Shown here: piece after piece, positions 1 through 7,013 of the stretch
Layout: every line of letters starts with the position of its first letter
Position numbering within the stretch: the first letter of the stretch is position 1
Assembly: GCA_029266015.1 (NCBI GenBank)
Contig: JAJUFK010000035.1
Location: 1-13,670, forward strand
Direction of reading: 5' to 3'
Origin: Bacteroidota bacterium
GTDB taxonomy: Bacteria; Bacteroidota; Bacteroidia; Bacteroidales; UBA1715
Length of the DNA: 13,670 bases
Position numbers and translations under genes: made by a program
The notes under the pieces: model-generated
Told to the model about the DNA's origin: nothing
The model's database searches: none
What the model saw: the letters and a program-made list of their open reading frames with translations, nothing else

Positions 1-19
1 AAATACTACAGCACAAAAA

Positions 20-1306
20 TTAACCAGCCACAATTTCATACATTGAACCTTCATCTAAATAAGTATTTGCTAAATTTTTTAGTTCTGCGGTTTGAATAGT
101 ACTCACAGTTTTCCAAAAACGTTTATAGTAATCGGCATTCAAATTATATTCTAATATAGTTTTAAAACTATCACTCAACGCAAATGCTCCATCAAAATTG
201 CGTGCTATGGTTGCAAGCATATAATTTCTAACTGTTTCAAGTTCATCGTATGGTATAGTTTCGGTTCGTAATCGTTTTATTTCAAAATATATTTCATCTA
301 ATGCTTTTTGATATACATCTTTGCCTACTTGTGATGCTATTACAAAATATCCTGCTGTTCTGTGCGAAACAATACCCGAACCAATACCATAAGTATACCC
401 TTTATCCTCGCGAATATTACTCATAAGTCTGGAGCCAAAATATCCGCCTAATATTGTATTTAAAACTTGTAATGCAGGATAATCGGGGTTAAGCTTATTT
501 ATAAGCATTTTACCTACACGAATAGCGCTTTGAACAGCATCTTCTTTTTTGAAATAATGTTTTTTATCAAAACTTGGAGTAATAACATATTGGGGAATTT
601 GGCTTACAATTTCACGTACGTTCCAAGTCAATAAGCCAAAATGTTTTTTAAGTATGTCTATATGATTATTTTTAATTTTGCCTGCTACTATTATTTTGCA
701 ATTATCTGAATTATAGAATTCTTTATGAAAAGAATGACAAATGTCTTTATTTATTTTTAAAAAATCTTCGGGTTCTGCTGAAATACCGTAAGGATGAAAA
801 CCTCCAAATAAAATTGATGCAAATTTTTTCTGTGAAATCACTTCAACCTTTTGAGCCTCAATAGAATATTGTTGGTGTTTTTTATGAATAAATGTTTGAA
901 TTTTATCTTCGGGAAAAGTAGGATTTTTTATAATATCTTCAATTATTTTAATTGTTTCTTTGAAATGTTTATGTAAACAGTAAATTGATATAGTTGCTGT
1001 ATGTTTTGATGCTGATGTATACAAGTACGAACCTAAATAATCTAATTTTTCAGCTATTTCTTCTGCTGAAAAATGTAAAGAACCTTCTTGTAATAAAGAA
1101 ACAACCGAAGTTGCAACTACAGACTGTGGTTGATACCAATCACCGGCTTCAAATACAATATCAATTTTAACAATTTCTTCATTACCGGCATCAATGGTAT
1201 ATATTGGAATATTGTTGGGGCATACATACTTTTGCGGATTAACAAATCGCTTTAATTGCAATGTTGTGTATTTAGGAGGGATAGTTCGCTGTAATTGTTT
1301 TATCAT
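20..1306 (-). CDS. M16 family peptidase-like subunit, non-catalytic partner
   Basis: This 428-residue protein has the two-half fold pattern of M16 (pitrilysin/mitochondrial processing peptidase-like) proteins. At the place where a catalytic M16 subunit carries HxxEH, about residues 68-77, it reads SVVSLLQEGS, so the zinc ligands are absent. It does keep the C-terminal-half substrate-binding motif, R299-EDKG-Y304-T-Y306 (the R/Y pair of non-catalytic partners). It has no signal peptide, so it is probably cytoplasmic. It lies 13 nt after the catalytic M16 gene on the same strand and is the last visible gene of the operon. In the family, such pairs form heterodimers in which one subunit gives zinc chemistry and the other gives the R/Y site. 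I infer that here. The ATG is at 1306-1304 and the stop is TAA. Family assignment is firm. The substrate is unknown. Confidence 0.93.
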   Translation of the reverse strand: MIKQLQRTIPPKYTTLQLKRFVNPQKYVCPNNIPIYTIDAGNEEIVKIDIVFEAGDWYQPQSVVATSVVSLLQEGSLHFSAEEIAEKLDYLGSYLYTSASKHTATISIYCLHKHFKETIKIIEDIIKNPTFPEDKIQTFIHKKHQQYSIEAQKVEVISQKKFASILFGGFHPYGISAEPEDFLKINKDICHSFHKEFYNSDNCKIIVAGKIKNNHIDILKKHFGLLTWNVREIVSQIPQYVITPSFDKKHYFKKEDAVQSAIRVGKMLINKLNPDYPALQVLNTILGGYFGSRLMSNIREDKGYTYGIGSGIVSHRTAGYFVIASQVGKDVYQKALDEIYFEIKRLRTETIPYDELETVRNYMLATIARNFDGAFALSDSFKTILEYNLNADYYKRFWKTVSTIQTAELKNLANTYLDEGSMYEIVAG

Positions 1307-1319
1307 AAATGTTCAATAG

Positions 1320-2558
1320 TTATTTACGTGCATAATAATAAAGGGTGGAATCATTATTTTTGTTAAATAATTGTTTAGCAACATTTTGTATTTCTTCAAT
1401 TGAAACATTACTGTATTTCTTTATTTCTTTTTGTATAAGAGAAATATCTCCCAAATGCATAAATTTAGCAAGGTTCATAGCTTTATTCAATACATTAGTT
1501 TCACTAAAAATAATAGTTGATTCTATTTTGTTTTTGATTTTTTGTAGTTCATATTCAGAGATTGTACCTTCAATAATTTGTTGTAATTCAAATTCTATTT
1601 TTTGTTCGGCAACTTCCATTGAAATACCTGGCATAATATTTCCTGATATCACAAATAATCCTTCATCAACTTCTCCTGTAATATAAGCATTTATTTCGCT
1701 AAAGATATGTTGTTCTTGAACCAAGTGTTTATATAAACGGGCCGATTTACCATTAGATAAAATATCAGAAATAATATCTGTAGCATAAAAATCGTCATGA
1801 ATACGATTACACATGTGAAACACCTTGTAAATAGAATTTACAGGAACATTTCTTTCAACAGATAATGTGCGTTTTTTTGTTTGTTGTGGTTCTTTTGGTA
1901 TGTGTATGGGTGAAATTTCTCTATATGGAATATTACCATACCATTTTTGAACTAATTTTTTTATTTCGCGAGTCTTTACATTACCTGCTATGCTTAGAAT
2001 AGCGTTGTTTGGAGCATAGTGAGCATAAAAAAAATCAACTACTTCAGATAATGTTGCTTGTTCTATGTGTGAAATATCTTTACCTATAGTTGGCCACATA
2101 TATGGATGAATAGTGTAGGCAAGGGGGCGTAATAAAAGCCAAGTATCACCGTAGGGACGGTTTAAGTATCGTTGTTTAAATTCCTCAATTACAACATTTT
2201 TTTGAATATCTAAGTTTTTTTGTGAAAATGCTAATTCCAGCATTCTGTCGCTTTCTAACCAAAATCCTGTTTCAATGTTGTCTTTAGGTAAAGTAATGTA
2301 ATAATTGGTAATATCAGTATTGGTAAACGCATTATTTTCTCCTCCAACTTTTTGTAATGGGGTGTCAAATGATGGAATATGTTTAGATCCTCCAAACATT
2401 AAATGTTCAAATAAATGAGCAAACCCTGTTTTATTTGACATTTCGTGTTTTGAACCAACATTGTATAGCGTGTTAATAGCAACAAAAGGCGTATTTTTAT
2501 CGCTATGAATGATACATTGCAGTCCATTATCTAAGGTAAATGTGTCAAAATTAATCAT
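1320..2558 (-). CDS. M16 family zinc metallopeptidase, catalytic subunit
   Basis: This 412-residue M16 peptidase carries the inverted zinc motif H48-L-F-E51-H52 (HxxEH). The distal glutamate ligand is in VVIEEFKQR (E125 or E126), about 74 residues on, as the family requires. The stretch GGENNAFTNTDITNYY around residues 72-87 is also typical. No signal peptide is seen, so it is probably a cytoplasmic peptidase of oligopeptides or small proteins. Its ATG overlaps the TAA of the upstream oxidoreductase gene by one base (TAATG on the minus strand), which suggests translational coupling. The gene for a non-catalytic M16 partner follows 13 nt downstream. The C-terminal half lacks a clear RxxxxYxY motif, which fits a division of labour between the two proteins. 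The physiological substrate cannot be read from the sequence. Confidence 0.95.
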   Translation of the reverse strand: MINFDTFTLDNGLQCIIHSDKNTPFVAINTLYNVGSKHEMSNKTGFAHLFEHLMFGGSKHIPSFDTPLQKVGGENNAFTNTDITNYYITLPKDNIETGFWLESDRMLELAFSQKNLDIQKNVVIEEFKQRYLNRPYGDTWLLLRPLAYTIHPYMWPTIGKDISHIEQATLSEVVDFFYAHYAPNNAILSIAGNVKTREIKKLVQKWYGNIPYREISPIHIPKEPQQTKKRTLSVERNVPVNSIYKVFHMCNRIHDDFYATDIISDILSNGKSARLYKHLVQEQHIFSEINAYITGEVDEGLFVISGNIMPGISMEVAEQKIEFELQQIIEGTISEYELQKIKNKIESTIIFSETNVLNKAMNLAKFMHLGDISLIQKEIKKYSNVSIEEIQNVAKQLFNKNNDSTLYYYARK

Positions 2559-3508
2559 TATATAAATTCTTGATTGATTGATTTTAATGTGTTGTTATAT
2601 TCAGTAATAATTGAACTAAAAATATCTGTAACACTTTCGGCTGAGTTTATCATACTTGCTACTTGACCTATTTCTAATTCGCCGTCTGAAAGATTTCCTT
2701 CAAATATTCCTTTTTTTGCTCTACCTTTACCTAATACTTCTTTTAATTCTTCAGCAGAAGCACCGGCTTGTTCCATAGTATATATAGTATTAAAGAAATC
2801 ATTTTTTAATAATCGAGTAGGCGATACTTTTTTTAAACACAACATGGTGTCACCTTCTTGAGACTTATACACATATTGTTTAAAATTTTCATGAGCCGAT
2901 GATTCTTTACAAACAGCAAATCGAGAGCCTATTTGAACACCATTAGCGCCCAAAGCTATTGCTGCTGCCATTTGTTTTCCTGTGGCAATACCTCCGGCTG
3001 CTATTACAGGAATTTTAACTGCTTCAATTACTTTTGGTATAAGAGACATTGTTGTGGTTTCTTCTTTACCATTATGTCCTCCTGCTTCAAATCCTTCGGC
3101 TACTATTGCATCTACACCTGCATCTTCACTTTTAAGAGCAAACTGTGTACTCGAAACAACATGCACCACTTTTATTCCATTTGATTGTAATGTTTTTGTC
3201 CAAATTTTAGGACTTCCGGCCGATGTGAAAACTATAGGAACTTCAGATTTTATTATGCAATCTATGATTATATCTATTTGAGGATACATTAAAGGGATAT
3301 TTACACCCCATGGTTTTTGTGTTGCTTGTTTCATACTTTGAATGTGGTGCAATAAAGTATCGGGGTGCATGCTGCCTGCACCAATCAATCCTAATCCTCC
3401 ATTATTAGATACTGCAGATGCTAATTTCCAACCACTACACCATACCATTCCACCTTGAATTATAGGGTATTGTATGCCCAAAAGATTTGTAATGCGTTTT
3501 GTGTTCAT
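2558..3508 (-). CDS. FMN-dependent oxidoreductase of the nitronate monooxygenase / FabK family
   Basis: This 316-residue TIM-barrel flavoprotein shows, in order, the N-terminal YPIIQGGM motif (residues 14-21), GGLGLIGAG (37-45), EGFEAGGHNG with the conserved histidine H145 (138-147), AAGGIATG phosphate-binding loop (170-177) and GVQIGSRF (190-197). These place it with 2-nitropropane dioxygenase/nitronate monooxygenases and with the enoyl-ACP reductase FabK, which share fold, FMN site and histidine. The FabK-like opening and the EGFEAGGH motif do not settle the choice. Nitronate detoxification and fatty-acid synthesis are both possible, so no symbol is given. It is the first gene of a three-gene operon with the two M16 genes, and its stop overlaps the next start. 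The ATG is at 3508-3506, preceded by an AT-rich spacer with inverted repeats. Confidence 0.88.
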   Translation of the reverse strand: MNTKRITNLLGIQYPIIQGGMVWCSGWKLASAVSNNGGLGLIGAGSMHPDTLLHHIQSMKQATQKPWGVNIPLMYPQIDIIIDCIIKSEVPIVFTSAGSPKIWTKTLQSNGIKVVHVVSSTQFALKSEDAGVDAIVAEGFEAGGHNGKEETTTMSLIPKVIEAVKIPVIAAGGIATGKQMAAAIALGANGVQIGSRFAVCKESSAHENFKQYVYKSQEGDTMLCLKKVSPTRLLKNDFFNTIYTMEQAGASAEELKEVLGKGRAKKGIFEGNLSDGELEIGQVASMINSAESVTDIFSSIITEYNNTLKSINQEFI

Positions 3509-3509
3509 G

Positions 3510-3593
3510 TATACTTTTTAAATGACTAATGTACAAAAATTTAATATATTACATATATATAATAATATATTTACAAATAAACTAAAAAGTATA
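3510..3593. repeat. Nested AT-rich inverted repeats between metA and the oxidoreductase gene
   Basis: The arms TATACTTTTTA (3510-3520) and TAAAAAGTATA (3583-3593) are perfect 11-bp complements separated by 62 nt. Inside them AATATATTA (3543-3551) and TAATATATT (3563-3571) are a second perfect 9-bp pair. The outer arm starts one base before the oxidoreductase start codon, so if transcribed the structure would sit in that gene's leader. There is no GC-rich stem followed by a U-tract, so it is not a standard terminator. Such repeats are easier to get by chance in AT-rich DNA. Confidence 0.4.
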
Positions 3594-3615
3594 AACAAGT
3601 ATAATGTTACAGGTA

Positions 3616-4524
3616 TTATTGAATATCAAAAGGAGTTTCTTGATATACATAGTAATTTAGCCAATTACTAAACAATAAATTTCCATGACTTTTCCATCGG
3701 TTTATAGGCATATTATCAGGATTGTCATTGGGAAAATAGTTGACCGGTAAAGCTATATCTAGTCCTTTTTGTTTATCTCGTATATATTCGTCGCGCAATG
3801 TTAATGGGTCATATTCAGAATGCCCCGTTACGTAAACATGTTTTTTGTTTTTAGATGTTACTATATAAACACCAGCTTCGGTTGACTCACTTATTAGTTC
3901 TAATTCGGGTTGAGCTAATATATCTTCTCTTTTAGTATACGTATGTCGTGAATGTGGTGCCAAAAATTCGTCGTCAAAACCTCTAACTAATGGTTCTTTT
4001 TTATTTAAAATGGTATGATTAAAAATACCAAATAATTTTTTTTCGAGTGTATATTTTTGAATTCCATACTGATAATATAATGCTGCTTGTGCACCCCAAC
4101 ATATGTGAAGAGTAGATGTAACATGTTTATCTGCCCAATCTAATATTTTTGTTAATTCGTCCCAATATATTACTTCTTCAAATGGTAAGTGTTCAATAGG
4201 AGCTCCTGTAATAATAAGTCCGTCAAGGTATTTGTAGGTTAACTCATCAAATGATTGATAAAAAGATTCTAAATGCTCTAACGATGTGTTTTTTGGAGTA
4301 TGAGTTTTTGTATATAGTAATACTATTTCTACTTGTAGGGGCGTGTTTGAAAGCATACGTATCAAATGCGTTTCTGTAGTTTCTTTTAATGGCATTAAAT
4401 TTAAAATACCAATGCGGAGCGGACGAATATCTTGTGATATTGCTCTACTTTGATGCATTACAAATATATTTTCATTTTTTAAAACTTCTGCTGCCGGAAG
4501 TGTATCTGGTATATTAACAGGCAT
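3616..4524 (-). CDS. metA: Homoserine O-acyltransferase (MetA family), predicted acetyl-CoA specific
   Basis: This 302-residue, full-length MetA-family enzyme activates homoserine by O-acylation in methionine biosynthesis (cytoplasm). The acyl-enzyme cysteine is C142 in HICWGAQA. The catalytic H235 and E237 lie in VTGHSEYDP, matching family numbering exactly. Residue 111 is glutamate (GAPIEHLPFEEV). In this family glutamate at 111 is associated with acetyl-CoA use and glycine, as in E. coli, with succinyl-CoA. I therefore predict homoserine O-acetyltransferase rather than the succinyltransferase implied by the usual name. It stands alone, 107 nt upstream of the oxidoreductase-M16 operon on the same strand and divergent from the secreted-protein gene. 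A good Bacteroidota promoter lies about 30 bases before the ATG, leaving a leader too short for a SAM riboswitch. Confidence 0.96.
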   Translation of the reverse strand: MPVNIPDTLPAAEVLKNENIFVMHQSRAISQDIRPLRIGILNLMPLKETTETHLIRMLSNTPLQVEIVLLYTKTHTPKNTSLEHLESFYQSFDELTYKYLDGLIITGAPIEHLPFEEVIYWDELTKILDWADKHVTSTLHICWGAQAALYYQYGIQKYTLEKKLFGIFNHTILNKKEPLVRGFDDEFLAPHSRHTYTKREDILAQPELELISESTEAGVYIVTSKNKKHVYVTGHSEYDPLTLRDEYIRDKQKGLDIALPVNYFPNDNPDNMPINRWKSHGNLLFSNWLNYYVYQETPFDIQ

Positions 4525-4555
4525 ATTGTATATATTTTATAATTCTATTCCTTTG

Positions 4556-4584
4556 CAAATGTACTATGTTGTAGACTAAAACAA
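4556..4584 (-). promoter_or_regulatory. Predicted metA promoter
   Basis: On the minus strand TTG (4584-4582) is followed after 18 nt by TACATTTG (4563-4556), an exact match to the Bacteroidota -7 consensus TAnnTTTG. The expected start of transcription is near 4550, giving a leader of about 25 nt before the metA ATG. Confidence 0.6.
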
Positions 4585-4644
4585 AGACTTTTTATTACAA
4601 AATACGAAAAAAAATAAACACTTATTTTAAACAAAGCGTATAAG

Positions 4645-4696
4645 TAAATATGCATATTTATAACAATTTTGTTTTTTATACAGTTTTATAACAATT
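4645..4696. promoter_or_regulatory. Palindrome and direct repeat upstream of the secreted-protein gene
   Basis: A perfect 16-bp palindrome, TAAATATGCATATTTA, occupies 4645-4660. A 12-bp direct repeat TTTATAACAATT occurs at 4657-4668 and 4685-4696, a 28-bp period, with the second copy ending 6 bases before the ATG at 4703. No clear TAnnTTTG element is seen in this stretch. The arrangement could be an operator for the secreted-protein gene or for the divergent metA, but AT-rich DNA makes such repeats less telling. Confidence 0.35.
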
Positions 4697-4702
4697 ACTC
4701 AA

Positions 4703-6303
4703 ATGAAACCTTTTGTTTCAATAGTATTATTACTAATTTGGAATTTTGCTTTTTCTCAATTCCAAACTATTTCTTCGGGTAATTGGAATAATCCTTCTAC
4801 ATGGTTAGGGAACAACATACCTAATTCTCCAAATGATGATGTTGAAGTATGTAATGGTCATACTATAACTCTTAATACGAATGTTTCTGTTCGTAATATT
4901 ACAATAACGCAAGGTTCACTTATTTTAGGTAACAATAGAATTGCCATATACGGAAATGTTCTAGGACCTAATAAAAATAATTTTGTTAGTAATTCGAATA
5001 CAGAATTACAAGTATTAGGAGGGTATGATGTTCCTCAATTTATTATGCCATTGCAAGTTAAAAAATTGAAAAAGTTAGTTATTAATCGTAAACAAGGAAT
5101 ATTTTCAAATCATAGTATTGATTTAGATGATGGCGTTCCTGCCGATGGAATTGTACTAGTTTTACAATTGGGTATACTATATATGGAAAATGAAAGTATT
5201 GTATATTTAAATAGTAAACAAATTCAAGCAAATATTCTATGTTCCGATTCGTCGCATATTGATGGAATTGTACAAAGAAATATACCTAAAAATGCAGGTA
5301 TTTATACTTTTCCTGTTGGAAATAAAGGATTTTGCAGACCTTTTGGGGTTGGGTTACAAAATGGTAATTCTGATAATATTAATCAAGTTCGTTTTTTATA
5401 TGAAACTCCTATACAGAATACTAATATTAATTACAATAATTTGCCGGGGGGGTATAATTCAATACTTTTATTGGAAACATACTGTAATAAGTGGAGCAAA
5501 TCCTCAACGCAGGTTGCAATATAGTTATGATGATTTTCCGGGAATATCATCGCAAGAACGAATTCAATCAATGACTCTAGCCAATACAAATGGTACGTCA
5601 GCTTGGGATAAAGCAACTACACCTTGGTCGGTTTACGATGATTCTCTTTGGGTACAATTTAATAATGCTAATGCATCTAATAATGAATATTGGACTCTTG
5701 GTTCAATAAATTCTGAAGTTAAATATGAAAATATTAAATTACCTATAGAATTGGTTGACTTTTGGTCTCGGTTGATTACAAATAATAAAATTGAACTCCA
5801 TTGGACTACAGCACAAGAAATTAATAACTCATATTTTGTGATTTTTCGCTCTATAAATGGTACTGATTTTATGCCAATAGATACTGTTGAAGCAAAAGGA
5901 AATAGTAGAGATTTTACGTATTATGAATATTTGGATTATATAGAACAATCAGCTGATTCAATATTGTATTATAAACTTAAGCAAGTTGATATGATTGGTA
6001 GTAGTAGTGAATCTCATATTATTGAAGTTTTTATTCCTTATACACAAACAGTTGCTGAAAATATTTTTGAGTGTAAACCTTTACCGGGGTATATTGAATT
6101 ACATATTGATATACAACAAAATCCAATAACAAATATAATTATTAGTAATACGCAAGGTCTTGTGCAGTATAGTTGCAATTGTTTTAATTCCGTACCATTT
6201 TTTTCAAAAAAAAATACAAGTATCAGGAAATTCTTATTATATAATTTATATTCAACAAGGAAACAAAATTACTACAAAAAAAATGTTTGTTCAGAGTTTA
6301 TAA
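4703..6303 (+). pseudogene. Secreted protein with probable type IX secretion tail, broken by two +1 homopolymer frameshifts
   Basis: Read across three frames this is one 532-residue protein. It begins with a signal peptide (MKPFVSIVLLLIWNFAFSQ, cleavage near residue 18). Next comes a GNWNNPSTWLGNNIPNSPND segment typical of secreted Bacteroidota beta-strand proteins. An LPIELVDFWSRL...IELHWTTAQEINNSYFVIFRS module (coded from about 5740) follows, which commonly precedes the sorting domain. The tail NSYYIIYIQQGNKITTKKMFVQSL resembles a type A C-terminal sorting domain. The first frame runs to a TAG at 5522-5524. The frame shifts at a seven-G run (5446-5452), and six G would restore NNLPGGIIQYFYW. 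The frame shifts again at a nine-A run (6206-6214), and eight A would restore FFSKKIQVSGNSYYI with TAA at 6301-6303. As written, translation stops after 273 residues without the sorting tail. Possible causes are gene decay, slippage-based phase variation, or read error. The substrate or adhesion role is unknown. Confidence 0.85.
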
Positions 6304-6312
6304 GGTTGTAAT

Positions 6313-7008
6313 TTAAAAATCTAAATTCCAATGTAACATTATAAAGCCGGCAATTAAAACAATTAAGAGTGAAGGTAGCATATTTGTTACATGTATTTTC
6401 TTTATTTCTAGTATAGAAAGTGCTAATCCAATAAGTAACAAACCGCCAACAGCAGATAATTCCAGTATTATTTTTTCGCCAACAACGTGTGTTATATATT
6501 GTGCACCAAGGGTTATACCTCCTTGAAAAATAATAAGAGGTATAATTGAAAATATAACTCCCGGACCAAAGGCGGCAGACAAAGCGATTGATGAAAAGCC
6601 GTCAAGAATGGATTTTGCTATAAGTAAATTGGGTTTGTACCCTAAACCATCTTCTATTGCTCCTAAAATTGCCATAGAGCCCATACAATAAAGTATAAAA
6701 GTTGTTACTATAGCATTGATAAATTGTTCGGTTTTTTCTGATTGTTTTTTAGTTAATTTTTTACTTAATCGTTGAATAGTTGTTTCAAAATCAAACAATT
6801 CACCTATGATTGAGCCAATAAGTAGACTAAATACTATTAATACATAATTATTAGATTTTAACGCCATTTGAATACCAACAAACATGGTAAATATTCCTAT
6901 TGCTTGAAATACTATCTTAGTGATTTTAGGCGGTAATTTGGAATGAGCTACTAAACCTATAGTTCCTCCCAATAATATAGCTCCGGCATTTATTAATGTT
7001 CCTATCAT
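6313..7008 (-). CDS. DUF554 (YdfK-like) integral membrane protein
   Basis: This 231-residue protein is built almost wholly of hydrophobic glycine-rich helices, about six or seven, with one charged stretch around residues 76-95 (TIQRLSKKLTKKQSEKTEQF). The opening MIGTLINAGAILLGGTIGL, the LIGSIIGELFDFE segment and the ILDGFSSIALSAAFGPGVIFS segment match the DUF554 family (B. subtilis YdfK and relatives), whose biochemical role is not established as far as I know. Length is normal for the family. Its ATG is 5 nt after the UbiD-family stop, so the two are almost certainly one transcript. At the other end its TAA lies 9 nt from the convergent secreted-protein gene, with no terminator hairpin visible between them. 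A transport function is plausible but not shown. Confidence 0.88.
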   Translation of the reverse strand: MIGTLINAGAILLGGTIGLVAHSKLPPKITKIVFQAIGIFTMFVGIQMALKSNNYVLIVFSLLIGSIIGELFDFETTIQRLSKKLTKKQSEKTEQFINAIVTTFILYCMGSMAILGAIEDGLGYKPNLLIAKSILDGFSSIALSAAFGPGVIFSIIPLIIFQGGITLGAQYITHVVGEKIILELSAVGGLLLIGLALSILEIKKIHVTNMLPSLLIVLIAGFIMLHWNLDF

Positions 7009-7013
7009 TGCAA

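Noticed and set aside
1345..1686. Plus-strand open frame of 113 residues
   Set aside because: It lies entirely antisense to the catalytic M16 gene, and its hydrophobic, cysteine-rich content is what the complement of that coding strand gives.
2933..3281. Plus-strand open frames of 83 and 99 residues inside the oxidoreductase gene
   Set aside because: They are antisense shadows of a strongly conserved minus-strand gene and show no recognisable domain.
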